Shown here: in pieces, positions 53,832 through 62,474 of the stretch | Layout: each line of letters opens with the position of its first letter | Numbering within the stretch: position 1 is the stretch's first letter | NCBI GenBank assembly: GCA_964580905.1 | Contig: CAZOLR010000007.1 | Location: 9,733 to 73,732 of the forward strand | Direction of reading: 5' to 3' | DNA length: 64,000 nucleotides | From: G041228335 sp964580905 | GTDB lineage: Bacteria > Pseudomonadota > Alphaproteobacteria > Puniceispirillales > UBA1172 | Position numbers and translations under genes: made by a program | Notes under the pieces: generated by a model | Told to the model about the DNA's origin: nothing | The model's database searches: none | The model's input: only the letters and a program-made list of their open reading frames with translations

Positions 53832-54971
53832 ATGCCCCACGATACATCAACGAGCCAGACGGAAACAAAATACGGTGTCATGATCTGTGGTCATGGCAGC
53901 CGGTCAAAATCAGCGGTAACGGAATTTGCCGTGCTTGCGGAAAAGCTGGCCCCTTTATTTCCCGATTGGCCGGTGGAGTACGGGTATCTCGAATTTGCAA
54001 CGCCGGTCATCAAGACAGGGCTGGATAAACTAAGGGAACAAGGGGTCAATCATGTGCTTGCCGTGCCGGGGATGCTTTTTGCCGCCGGTCACGCCAAGAA
54101 CGATATTCCTTCGGTGCTGAACACCTATGCGGCTGAGCATGGCATAAAAATACAGTATGGCCGTGAACTTGCCGTGGATCTCAAGATGCTGGCCGCAGCG
54201 GCGGACCGGGTTCAGTCGGCGATGGAACGGGCGAATGCTGAAAACGGCCCGGTGGAAAACCACGACACCTGTCTTGTGGTGATCGGCCGCGGCTCTTCTG
54301 ATCCGGATGCCAATTCAAACGTCTCCAAGGTCGCCCGGATGCTGGTTGAATCCCTTGGGCTCGGATGGTGCGAAACCGGGTTTTCCGGCGTCACCTTTCC
54401 TCTGGTCGAACCATGTCTTGAAAAAGTGACCAGACTGGGTTTCAGGCGGATTGTTGTTTTTCCCTACTTCCTCTTCTCCGGTATTCTCATTGACCGCATC
54501 TATGGTTTTACCGATGAGGTTGCGGCCCGCCACCCGGACATTGAATTCGTCAAGGCGGGATATCTTAACGACCATGATCAGGTGATCGCCACCTTTGCCG
54601 ACAGGGTGCAGGAAATCCTCACCGGCAGTAACAACATGAACTGCTCCATGTGCAAATACCGCGCCCAGGTGCTCGGCTTTGAGGATGAGGTCGGTCTGCC
54701 CCAGGAAAGCCATCATCACCATGTCGAAGGTAAAGGGGTTTCAGCTCCGGGGAGCAATGTCGAAGACTGCACCCTCTGCACCACCTTCTGCACCGGTGAA
54801 TGCCGCCTTGTTGCGTCCGATCATGATCACCACCACCATCATCACCACGATCATGATCACCACCATCACGATCATGACCACGATCATGGCCATCATCATC
54901 ACCCGTATCCCCAGGCGGATCATCCGCTTGGCCCGAGGTCGGTGTTGAACCGGCCGAAGACGAAGACCTGA
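53832..54971 (+). CDS. cbiX: Sirohydrochlorin cobaltochelatase, long CbiX type with Fe-S and His-rich tail
   Basis: Chelatase inserting cobalt into sirohydrochlorin at the start of the early-cobalt route. The protein has 379 residues. The first CbiX domain has the catalytic ICGHGSRSKSAV (His21). The second begins LVVIGRGSSDPDANSN, with Arg where a histidine would be. Downstream are MNCSMCKYR near residue 269 (a C-x2-C motif that binds a 4Fe-4S cluster in the long CbiX of Bacillus), a second cysteine group CTLCTTFCTGEC near 316-327, and a His/Asp tract at about 330-358. The ATG at 53832 was chosen because GGAGAGG precedes it. It leads the cbiX-cobH-cobL-cobI-cbiG/cobJ-cobM run. Confidence 0.92.
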   Translation: MPHDTSTSQTETKYGVMICGHGSRSKSAVTEFAVLAEKLAPLFPDWPVEYGYLEFATPVIKTGLDKLREQGVNHVLAVPGMLFAAGHAKNDIPSVLNTYAAEHGIKIQYGRELAVDLKMLAAAADRVQSAMERANAENGPVENHDTCLVVIGRGSSDPDANSNVSKVARMLVESLGLGWCETGFSGVTFPLVEPCLEKVTRLGFRRIVVFPYFLFSGILIDRIYGFTDEVAARHPDIEFVKAGYLNDHDQVIATFADRVQEILTGSNNMNCSMCKYRAQVLGFEDEVGLPQESHHHHVEGKGVSAPGSNVEDCTLCTTFCTGECRLVASDHDHHHHHHHDHDHHHHDHDHDHGHHHHPYPQADHPLGPRSVLNRPKTKT

Positions 54972-54974
54972 CCG

Positions 54975-55622
54975 ATGGCCGCGCGCCCCGCCTATCTCCG
55001 TGATCCGGAGGCGATCTATGCCCTTTCCTTTGAGCGGGTCAGGCACGCGGTGGATCTCGGGCGTTTCCCTGCCGATGTGGCGGAAATCGTCCTCAGGGTT
55101 GTGCACGCCTGCGGCATGCCTGAAATTGCCCGGGATATCCGCTGTTCCGGTGATATCGGTGCAAAAGCGGTTGCGGCGTTGCGGGGCGGCGCGCCGGTGA
55201 TCTGCGATTGCGCGATGGTTGCCGCCGGTATCACACGGAGATTTCTGCCGGCTCAAAATGAGATCATCATGACGCTCAACGATGATGGTGTGGCCGATAA
55301 AGCCGCCGCTCTCGGAACAACACGATCCGCGGCGGCGGTGGAATTCTGGCGGCCATCGCTTGACGGTGCCGTGGTTGCGATAGGTAACGCGCCGACGGCA
55401 CTGTTTCACCTGCTGGAACGCCTTGATGAAGGCTGGCCTGTCCCGGCGGCGATCCTGGCCTTTCCCGTGGGTTTTGTCGGTGCTGCCGAATCCAAGGCAG
55501 AACTTGCGGCAAACCCGCCCGCACATTCATCCTATATGTGCCTTGACGGGACACGCGGCGGGTCTGCCATGGCGTCAGCCTCGGTCAACGCGGCAGCATT
55601 GCTCGCCGGGAGGAAAGAATGA
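54975..55622 (+). CDS. cobH: Precorrin-8X methylmutase
   Basis: Isomerase (CobH/CbiC), 215 residues, moving the C11 methyl group to C12 of the corrin ring. The catalytic histidine is His44 in RVVHACGMPE. Substrate-binding segments are APVICDCAMVAAGI, VAIGNAPTALFHLLE and FPVGFVGAAESK. GTRGGSAMASASVNA closes the family pattern. It starts 3 bases after the cbiX stop and overlaps cobL by four bases. The enzyme is shared by the aerobic and anaerobic routes, so it does not decide the pathway type. Confidence 0.95.
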   Translation: MAARPAYLRDPEAIYALSFERVRHAVDLGRFPADVAEIVLRVVHACGMPEIARDIRCSGDIGAKAVAALRGGAPVICDCAMVAAGITRRFLPAQNEIIMTLNDDGVADKAAALGTTRSAAAVEFWRPSLDGAVVAIGNAPTALFHLLERLDEGWPVPAAILAFPVGFVGAAESKAELAANPPAHSSYMCLDGTRGGSAMASASVNAAALLAGRKE

Positions 55623-56842
55623 GATGGATTGATGTCATCGGCCTTGGCGAAAACGGCATTATGGCGCTGGATTCAGATAGTCTTGACCGTATCCGTAACG
55701 CCAGTCTGGTTGTCGGCGCGGAACGCATGATAGATGACCTGGCTGATCTTGACGGGTTCAGCGGCAAGGCCATGCCCTGGCCGCAGCCGTTTCTTGATAT
55801 CATTCCCCTCATTGAAACTCACCGCGGCGCGCCGGTGGTTATTCTGGCGACGGGAGATCCGCTCTGGTATGGCGCGGGCTCAACGCTGGTCCGGTATTTC
55901 AGCCCGGAAGAGATGCGCATAACCCCGTCAGCTTCAGGCTTCCAGCTGGCAGCGAGCCGTATGGGCTGGCCGCTGCATCAGGTGGCAACACTCACCGTGC
56001 ATGGCCGCCCCCATGAAATCGTGCGGCGATATTTTTCGCCGGGGGCAAAACTGCTGGTGCTGGCACATGACCGGGCAAGCCCGGTCCGGATCAGTGCATT
56101 GCTTGCCGGGGCCGGGTATGGTGATGCAACGATCACGACACTTGCGCATATCGGCGGCAAAGACGAAGCAAGGCATGAGGCAAGGGCAGATCACTGGGTC
56201 TCCGGCCAGATGACTGTGCCGGATTTTCACGTCATCGCGATTGAATGCCCGCGCCGGATGGAGGGTTTCCTTCCTTCTGTTCCGGGCCTGCCTGACACGG
56301 CGTTCACCTCCGATGGCAAACTGACCAAGGCAGAGGTGAGGGCAGCAACGCTGGCCCGGCTCAGACCCTTTCGCGGCGGGATGCTCTGGGATCTCGGCTG
56401 CGGGTCAGGCTCCATCGGTATCGAATGGATGAGATCCGCGCAAGAGGCCAGGGCAATCGGTATCGACATGCGGGAAGACCGGCTTGAAGTGGCCCGCAGG
56501 AATGCAGAACATCTTGGCGTTCCCGAATGGCAGGGCTTCTCCCGGCAACTGCCTTCCGGCCTTGAGGATCTGCCGCCGCCTGATGCGGTTTTCATCGGTG
56601 GCGGGCTGAGCCGCGAGCTCATCCTCACCGCGCTTGAGCGACTTCCCGAAGGCGGGCGGCTGGTGGCCAACGCGGTTACGCTTGAAAGCGAAATGATACT
56701 GTTGTCTGCCTGGCAGGAATTCGGCGGCCAGATGAGCCGGATATCGGTCAGCCGTATGGAAGAGGTCGGCAGGCTTCACGGCTGGCGTCCGCTCATGCCG
56801 GTCACGCAATGGGTGTTGAGCCGGGGGGAGGCGTCATCGTGA
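55619..56842 (+). CDS. cobL: Precorrin-6Y C5,15-methyltransferase (decarboxylating)
   Basis: Bifunctional methylase, a natural CbiE-CbiT fusion of 407 residues. The N-terminal half is a tetrapyrrole methylase (IDVIGLGENGIMAL; VVILATGDPLWYGAGSTL; HGRPHEI region). The C-terminal half is a Rossmann-type methyltransferase with the SAM loop DLGCGSGSIGIEWM near residue 257 and the downstream IGIDMREDRLEVARRN. It methylates C5 and C15 and removes the C12 acetate carboxyl. It starts in the ATGA shared with cobH and overlaps cobI by four bases (GTGA). Confidence 0.95.
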   Translation: MRWIDVIGLGENGIMALDSDSLDRIRNASLVVGAERMIDDLADLDGFSGKAMPWPQPFLDIIPLIETHRGAPVVILATGDPLWYGAGSTLVRYFSPEEMRITPSASGFQLAASRMGWPLHQVATLTVHGRPHEIVRRYFSPGAKLLVLAHDRASPVRISALLAGAGYGDATITTLAHIGGKDEARHEARADHWVSGQMTVPDFHVIAIECPRRMEGFLPSVPGLPDTAFTSDGKLTKAEVRAATLARLRPFRGGMLWDLGCGSGSIGIEWMRSAQEARAIGIDMREDRLEVARRNAEHLGVPEWQGFSRQLPSGLEDLPPPDAVFIGGGLSRELILTALERLPEGGRLVANAVTLESEMILLSAWQEFGGQMSRISVSRMEEVGRLHGWRPLMPVTQWVLSRGEASS

Positions 56843-57543
56843 CAACAGGTACACTTTACGGCATTGGCACAGGCCCGGGGGATCCTGAACTCGTCACCCG
56901 CAAGGCCTGGCGTATCACCTCCGAGGCCGGGGTCATCGCCTATCCGGCACCGGAAGGCGGGGAAAGCTTCGCCCGGTCGATTATGGCTGAGGCCATCCGG
57001 CCGGATGCCGAGGAAATCATCATGGCCGTGCCGATGGTTGCGGGGCGTGCCCCGGCGCAAGCCATCTATGATAACGGGGCAGAGCAGATAGCAGAGCATC
57101 TCACCGCCGGCAGGGATGTGGTCGTGCTGTGCGAGGGCGATCCGCTTTTTTACGGCTCTTTCATGTATATTCTGGCGCGTTTGCGTGACGATTTCACCAC
57201 CCGGATCATCCCCGGCGTGACCTCCATGACCGCCGCCGCCGCATCCCATAATCACGCGCTTGTTGCGCGGAACGATATCCTGACGGTCCTGCCGGGCACG
57301 CTTGATGATACAGTTCTTGAACAAAGGCTTGCCGGATGTGATGCGGCGGTAATCATGAAAATCGGCCGCCATCTGCCCCGGCTTAAAGCTCTTCTCCGGC
57401 GGCTCGGTCTTGCGGGGAGGGCGTTCTATACAAGCCACGCGTCACTTGCCCATGAGCAGGCCGTGCCGCTTGTCGATGCGCCGGATGAAGCGCCGTATTT
57501 TTCCATCATCATCATCTACAAGGGAGATGATCCATGGATCTGA
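56839..57543 (+). CDS. cobI: Precorrin-2 C20-methyltransferase
   Basis: Tetrapyrrole methylase (CobI/CbiL), 234 residues, methylating C20 of precorrin-2. GIGTGPGDPELVTRKAWR is the SAM-binding opening, and VVLCEGDPLFYGSFMYIL and RIIPGVTSMTAAAA are further family segments. The GTG start at 56839 was chosen because it overlaps the cobL stop by four bases and GGGGGGAGG lies 9 bases upstream; an upstream in-frame start would add ten non-conserved residues. Its end overlaps the CbiG-CobJ gene by ten bases, so the run is tightly coupled. Confidence 0.94.
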   Translation: MTTGTLYGIGTGPGDPELVTRKAWRITSEAGVIAYPAPEGGESFARSIMAEAIRPDAEEIIMAVPMVAGRAPAQAIYDNGAEQIAEHLTAGRDVVVLCEGDPLFYGSFMYILARLRDDFTTRIIPGVTSMTAAAASHNHALVARNDILTVLPGTLDDTVLEQRLAGCDAAVIMKIGRHLPRLKALLRRLGLAGRAFYTSHASLAHEQAVPLVDAPDEAPYFSIIIIYKGDDPWI

Positions 57544-59402
57544 ACGCACCTGTTTTTGTTGCGCTGACTTCAGACGGGGCAAGGCTTGCCCGCCGTCTTG
57601 CCGCGGATACAGGAGGTATCTGGCATGGGCTGAAAGGGCGGGTTGGTGATGATCTTGAGCCCGGGGAGATGTTTGAGCATACGGTGGATCATCTTCGTGA
57701 CCTGTTTCTCAGCGGCAGAAGTATCGTCGGCATCTGTGCGGCCGGCATCCTCATCCGTGCGCTTGCCGGTCATACGCTTGCCAAGAAAACGGAATCCCCC
57801 GTCCTTGCCATGAGCGAGGATGGCAAGGTGATCGTCCCTCTTCTCGGCGGGCATCACGGGGCAAACGCGCTGGCGGAAAAACTGGCGGCAATTACGGGCG
57901 GAATTGCCGCGCTGACCACCGCAGGTGACCGCCGCTTCGGGATCGCACTTGATGAGCCACCGGAACCGTTCCTGCTGGCCCAACCGGATAAGGCCAAGCC
58001 GGTGATGGCGCGGCTTCTGGCAGGTGAAGGCCTGCGACTAATTACCGATCTTCCGGCAGGTCTTGAGCATATAGACCAGCGCTGGCGGGCATGGCTCTCC
58101 TCTCTTGAAATCAGGGAAGAAGGTGATGGCCCCCGTCTTGCCCTTACCCTGAAGCCAGCGGAGAATACCGACGCAGATCTTGTCTATCATCCCGTGATCC
58201 TGTCCCTTGGCCTCGGGGCTTCGCGGGGCTGTCCTGCCCCGGAAATGGTCGCGCTGGTGGACCGGGGCCTTGAGGATGCTGGTGTGGCGGCGGCAGCGGT
58301 CCGTGATGTTGCCAGCGTTGATCTCAAGGCAGATGAGGCGGCGATGAACGCGCTTGCATCAGCATTTGGTTGCCGGTTGCGGCTTTATCCGCCGGCACGG
58401 CTTGAAGAGGAAACCCCGCACCTGTCCAGCCCTTCCGAAGTGGTGTTTAAGGAAGTCGGCTGTCATGGTGTGGCGGAGGCGGCGGCGCTCGCATCGGCAG
58501 GGCCGGACAGCCGGCTTCTCCTCCCCAAGATCAGGGATGCCCATGCAACCATGGCCCTTGCCCTTGATATCTCAGCTGTGTTCAGGGACACAACGTCCCG
58601 CCACGCAGGTCGGGTGATGCTGGTGGGGATCGGCCCCGGCCAGTCGGTCTGGCGGACCCCGGAAGCCACCCATATGATTGCATCCGCAGATGAGCTGGTG
58701 GGGTACCATTTCTATATCGATCTTCTCGGGCCGGTTGCCAGAGGCAAGCCGAGGCGTGATTTTGCTCTCGGCGAAGAGGAGGCGCGTTGCCGCTATGCCC
58801 TTGAAGAGGCCGCAACAGGCAAGGACATCGCCATCATCTGTTCCGGGGATGCGGGCATTTATGCGATGGGAGCGCTGGTCTATGAGCTGCTGTCCCGCAA
58901 AGAGGAAGATGCCGGGGTGAGCATGGCCGCGCGACGGGTGGAAGTGCTGACCGCCCCCGGTGTGTCGGCTCTTCAGGCGGCGGCGGCGCGGTCAGGTGCC
59001 ATTCTTGGCCATGATTTCTGCACCATTTCGCTGTCCGATCTCATGACGCCATGGGATCAGATCGAAACCCGTATCGACGCCGCCGGCAGGGGGGATTTCG
59101 TGATTGCTTTCTATAATCCCGTATCAAAGCGCCGGCGGACAGGCCTTGCCATAGCAAAAGAGATTTTGCTCAGATACCGGCCTGCCTCGACACCGGTGGT
59201 GCTGGCATCAAGCCTTGGCCGGCCGGAAGAAGAGATACGTTTCCGTGACCTTGGCCGTCTTGAGGTGGATGAAGTGGATATGCTCACGGTGGTGATGGTT
59301 GGTGCGTCCACCAGCCAGATCATGGATCACCGTGGCGGCAAGGCTGTCTTCACCCCACGCGGATACGCCAAGCATCTCGATAAAAAAGGAGACATGACAT
59401 GA
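57534..59402 (+). CDS. cobJ: Fusion of cobalt-precorrin-5A hydrolase (CbiG) and precorrin-3B C17-methyltransferase (CobJ/CbiH)
   Basis: A 622-residue two-enzyme protein. Residues 1-350 are CbiG-like. The N-domain has IVGICAAGILIRALAG and VIVPLLGGHHGANALAEKL. The C-domain, the part homologous to CobE, has LSLGLGASRGCPAPEM and FKEVGCHGVAEAAAL. CbiG opens the delta-lactone ring and releases the C20 fragment as acetaldehyde in the early-cobalt route. From about residue 358 the CobJ/CbiH methylase begins with VMLVGIGPGQSVWRTPEA, continues with ICSGDAGIYAMG, and then FYNPVSKRRR. It performs ring contraction with C17 methylation. The next-step pairing of the two activities makes the fusion plausible. 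It overlaps cobI and cobM. Confidence 0.93.
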   Translation: MDLNAPVFVALTSDGARLARRLAADTGGIWHGLKGRVGDDLEPGEMFEHTVDHLRDLFLSGRSIVGICAAGILIRALAGHTLAKKTESPVLAMSEDGKVIVPLLGGHHGANALAEKLAAITGGIAALTTAGDRRFGIALDEPPEPFLLAQPDKAKPVMARLLAGEGLRLITDLPAGLEHIDQRWRAWLSSLEIREEGDGPRLALTLKPAENTDADLVYHPVILSLGLGASRGCPAPEMVALVDRGLEDAGVAAAAVRDVASVDLKADEAAMNALASAFGCRLRLYPPARLEEETPHLSSPSEVVFKEVGCHGVAEAAALASAGPDSRLLLPKIRDAHATMALALDISAVFRDTTSRHAGRVMLVGIGPGQSVWRTPEATHMIASADELVGYHFYIDLLGPVARGKPRRDFALGEEEARCRYALEEAATGKDIAIICSGDAGIYAMGALVYELLSRKEEDAGVSMAARRVEVLTAPGVSALQAAAARSGAILGHDFCTISLSDLMTPWDQIETRIDAAGRGDFVIAFYNPVSKRRRTGLAIAKEILLRYRPASTPVVLASSLGRPEEEIRFRDLGRLEVDEVDMLTVVMVGASTSQIMDHRGGKAVFTPRGYAKHLDKKGDMT

Positions 59403-60190
59403 CGGTCTATTTCATTGGCGCAGGCCCGGGGGATCCTGACCTGATCACCGTCAAGGGCCAGCGGCTGATTTCATCCTGCCGGTATTGCCTTTACGCAGGC
59501 TCTCTCGTTCCGGCCGCGGTTGTCGGGGCAGCGCCGTCTGATGCCGAAGTGGTGGATACAGCCTCGCTTACGCTTGACGATATCATGGCGATCATTGCGC
59601 GCGCCCATCAGCAAGGCGAGGATGTGGCAAGGGTGCATTCCGGCGATCCGTCGCTTTACGGGGCGATTGCCGAGCAGATCCGCCGTCTTGAAGTGATGGA
59701 TATTCCCTATAAGATCATCCCGGGCGTTCCTGCCTATGCGGCGGCGGCCGCAGAAATGGGGGTTGAGCTGACAATCCCTGAAGTGGCGCAGAGTATCATT
59801 CTCACCCGGACCGCGATGAAATCGTCTTCCATGCCGCCGGGCGAGGATCTTGACAGTCTTGGCCGCACCGGCGCAACACTCGCCATTCATCTCTCCATCC
59901 GCAATCTGCGTGAGATCGAGCGTGTGCTGACGCCCTATTACGGGGCGGATTGTCCGGTGGTGGTCGCGTATCGGGTGGGCTGGCCGGATCAGGAATTCAT
60001 CCACGGCACGCTCAGCACGATCCGGGGACTTGTCCGTGACGCAAAGATCACGAGAACGGCGTTGATCTTCATCGGGCCAGCCTTAAGCCAGGTGAAGGAT
60101 TTTCGTGATTCGGCCCTCTACGACAAGGACCATGTCCACGTGCTCAGGACATCTCGCGGCAATCTTGAAGAACGGCAGACACCCCGCTGA
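59399..60190 (+). CDS. cobM: Precorrin-4 C11-methyltransferase
   Basis: Tetrapyrrole methylase (CobM/CbiF), 263 residues, methylating C11. FIGAGPGDPDLITVKGQRL is the SAM-binding start. Further family segments are YAGSLVPAAVV, VARVHSGDPSLYGAIAEQ, IIPGVPAYAAAAAEMGVELTIPEV and QSIILTRTA. The ATG overlaps the cbiG-cobJ stop by four bases. Its stop lies directly against the stop of the convergent cobB gene, with no spacer. The cysteine and histidine content gives no sign of an added domain. Confidence 0.95.
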   Translation: MTVYFIGAGPGDPDLITVKGQRLISSCRYCLYAGSLVPAAVVGAAPSDAEVVDTASLTLDDIMAIIARAHQQGEDVARVHSGDPSLYGAIAEQIRRLEVMDIPYKIIPGVPAYAAAAAEMGVELTIPEVAQSIILTRTAMKSSSMPPGEDLDSLGRTGATLAIHLSIRNLREIERVLTPYYGADCPVVVAYRVGWPDQEFIHGTLSTIRGLVRDAKITRTALIFIGPALSQVKDFRDSALYDKDHVHVLRTSRGNLEERQTPR

Positions 60191-61522
60191 TCAGCAGGCG
60201 GCAATGAGATGGGCGTAGGATCCGAATACGGATCCCTTCCGGACCCCCATGGTGCCGAGCGCTCTGCCCTCACGGTCAGATGCGGTGAAAACCGGCTCTC
60301 CCTTTTCCGATACGGCGGTGGTGTAGTGAAATTCATGGGCGATGGCGCGGGGCGGCAAGGGTATATCGCCGAGCGTCTCAAGCTGACGATAGCCGAGATG
60401 GAGCTGCCGCCTGGCAAAGCTTGTTTCGCAATCCAGCAATCCGGCCATGGGCACCGCCTGACCATCGGCGCCGGTGATGGTTTGCCCGAGCACCATATAT
60501 CCCCCGCATTCACCATAGACAGGGATTTCATTCGCGGCCGCCTGCCGGAGGCTTTCATGGAACCTGCCGGCGGCGGTGAGTTCCGACAGATGAAGTTCAG
60601 GGTAGCCGCCGGGAAGATAGATAAAATCACAGTCTTCCGGCGCGGCCTCATCCGCCAGGGGCGAGAACGGGCAGATCTCCGCTCCGGCCTGCTGCCATCC
60701 TGTCAGAAGATGGGAATAGGCAAACCCGAAGGCACGGTCACGGGCAACGGCGATACGCTGGCCCGGGGGCGGGATGGCAATGGCCCGGCTCTCGCTTTCG
60801 CCATCATGACGGCGGAGCGGCTGACCTGCGGCGATGATTTTTTCAAGATCTGCCCCTTTTTGCATAACCTCGGCGGCGGCGGCGATGATAGTGTCCGCCG
60901 CATCAAGATCGTCGGCCTGCACCAGCCCGAGATGGCGGGACGGCACCATTATCCCGTCATCGTCCGGAACAGCACCAAACAGATCAATGCCTGTTTCGGC
61001 AAGGGCAGATGCGGCCATATTGCGGTGGCGTTCTGACCGGCACCGGTTGAAAATGACACCCGCCAGTTTTCCCCCTGTCCTGCGGAGGCTGTCCCTGATA
61101 CCGGCGGCGACAGCGGCGGCGGTTTCGGCCTGCCCGCTGATATCCATCACCAGCACCACCGGCAGACCGAGGATCGAGGCCAGTGTTGCCGAAGAGGCAT
61201 TGCCGCCATCATGGATACCCATCACGCCTTCAACCAGCAGGAATTCCCCGCCCCGTGATCCGGCAAGTGAGGAAAGAAGGGCAGGAGACATGGCATAAGG
61301 GTCAAGGTTGACGGAATCCCGGCCAAGGGCAACCCGGTGAAATCCGGGATCGATATAATCAGGTCCTGCTTTTGCGGCCCGGATATCGACGCCCTTGTCC
61401 CTGAGCGCTCGCATCAGCCCGAGGCTGATCACGGTCTTGCCGCTACCCGAAGAAAGCCCGGCAATCATCAGTCCGGATGCCGGGCCAGGGCCGCTTTGCC
61501 TGTCAGGGCCGGAGGAAGGCAT
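60191..61522 (-). CDS. cobB: Cobyrinic acid a,c-diamide synthase
   Basis: Glutamine-dependent amidotransferase (CobB/CbiA), 443 residues, amidating the a and c acetates of (hydrogeno)cobyrinic acid. The ATP-binding loop LSSGSGKTVISLG is at about residues 24-36. GVMGIHDGG and GVIFNRCRSERH are family segments. The glutaminase domain has the nucleophilic cysteine in GECGGYMVLGQTI near residue 338, and a conserved histidine in IAHEFHYTTAV. Its start shares a TGATG with the cobA stop, so the two are coupled. It converges on cobM with no spacer. Confidence 0.94.
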   Translation of the reverse strand: MPSSGPDRQSGPGPASGLMIAGLSSGSGKTVISLGLMRALRDKGVDIRAAKAGPDYIDPGFHRVALGRDSVNLDPYAMSPALLSSLAGSRGGEFLLVEGVMGIHDGGNASSATLASILGLPVVLVMDISGQAETAAAVAAGIRDSLRRTGGKLAGVIFNRCRSERHRNMAASALAETGIDLFGAVPDDDGIMVPSRHLGLVQADDLDAADTIIAAAAEVMQKGADLEKIIAAGQPLRRHDGESESRAIAIPPPGQRIAVARDRAFGFAYSHLLTGWQQAGAEICPFSPLADEAAPEDCDFIYLPGGYPELHLSELTAAGRFHESLRQAAANEIPVYGECGGYMVLGQTITGADGQAVPMAGLLDCETSFARRQLHLGYRQLETLGDIPLPPRAIAHEFHYTTAVSEKGEPVFTASDREGRALGTMGVRKGSVFGSYAHLIAAC

Positions 61523-62427
61523 CAGGCCGTATCCTGGCTGGTCCGGTTTCCGAGCGGGTCAAGATTGCGCGGCGCCTGCCCCTGTGACTGGCTGATCCAG
61601 TCGAGGCACTGGCGCATGAGCACCACATCGCCGACACAGATAATTGAGGGCGGCTCAATACCGCTCTGTGTCACGTCATCCGGGGCTTTGCCCAGGGTTG
61701 TTTCCAGCACACGCATGTCAGGCAGGGTTGCGTTGCTCACCACGGCAACCGGTTCCGAAGGATTGCGTCCGGCCCTGATGAGGTTGCCGCAGATTTCAGG
61801 CAGATGTTTGATCGCCATATACATGACAATTACCTGACTGCCCGCGGCAATACCGTCCCAGTTGACGGCAGAAGGCGCAAGGCCGGTACGGTCATGGCCG
61901 GTAAGAAAGGTTACGGCCTGATTGACATCACGATGGGTCACCGGGATCCCGGCATAGGCAAGCCCGCCGATACCGGCAGAGATACCGGGCAGAATCCGGC
62001 AATGCACACCAGCCTGTATAAGTGTCTGGGCTTCCTCGCCGCCACGCCCGAAAACGAAAGGATCACCCCCTTTGAGCCGGAGAACACGTTTGTTTTCACG
62101 GGTGAGTTCGATCAGCCGCAGGGTGATATCGCGCTGTTTCGGTGAAGGCTTGCCGCCGCGCTTTCCGGCGTATTCTATCACAGCACCGGGTTTGGCCCAT
62201 TCAAGGATCTGCTGGTTGATCAGCGCATCATAGACAATCACATCCGCCTGACGAAGCGCATTCAGCGTATGCAGGGTGACCAGCCCCGGATCACCGGGCC
62301 CCGCACCGGCAAGCCACACCCATCCGGGTTCCATCACCGGCCATTCCGTCCCGGCGATCCCGGGCATGGGGGGGGAGTTATCTTTGCCTGAAGCCATGGT
62401 CTTGCCGGAATTCCTGTTTCTCTTCAT
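61522..62427 (-). CDS. cobA: Uroporphyrinogen-III C-methyltransferase (SUMT)
   Basis: SUMT adds methyls at C2 and C7 of uroporphyrinogen III to give precorrin-2, the branch point to corrins and siroheme. GAGPGDPGLVTLHTLNAL is at about residues 41-58. Other segments are AGKRGGKPSPKQRDI, RLKGGDPFVFGRGGEEA and the ISAGIGGLAYAGIPVTHR region. The protein has 301 residues, including about 36 N-terminal residues before the conserved start. An ATG at 62334 behind a GGACGG-like site would remove most of these. No siroheme-synthase dehydrogenase/ferrochelatase domain is attached. It is coupled to cobB and divergent from cbiD across 47 bases. Confidence 0.93.
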   Translation of the reverse strand: MKRNRNSGKTMASGKDNSPPMPGIAGTEWPVMEPGWVWLAGAGPGDPGLVTLHTLNALRQADVIVYDALINQQILEWAKPGAVIEYAGKRGGKPSPKQRDITLRLIELTRENKRVLRLKGGDPFVFGRGGEEAQTLIQAGVHCRILPGISAGIGGLAYAGIPVTHRDVNQAVTFLTGHDRTGLAPSAVNWDGIAAGSQVIVMYMAIKHLPEICGNLIRAGRNPSEPVAVVSNATLPDMRVLETTLGKAPDDVTQSGIEPPSIICVGDVVLMRQCLDWISQSQGQAPRNLDPLGNRTSQDTA

Positions 62428-62474
62428 GATGAATTAGCTGATAATACCCGAATAATCGATGCAGGAAAAAGAAA

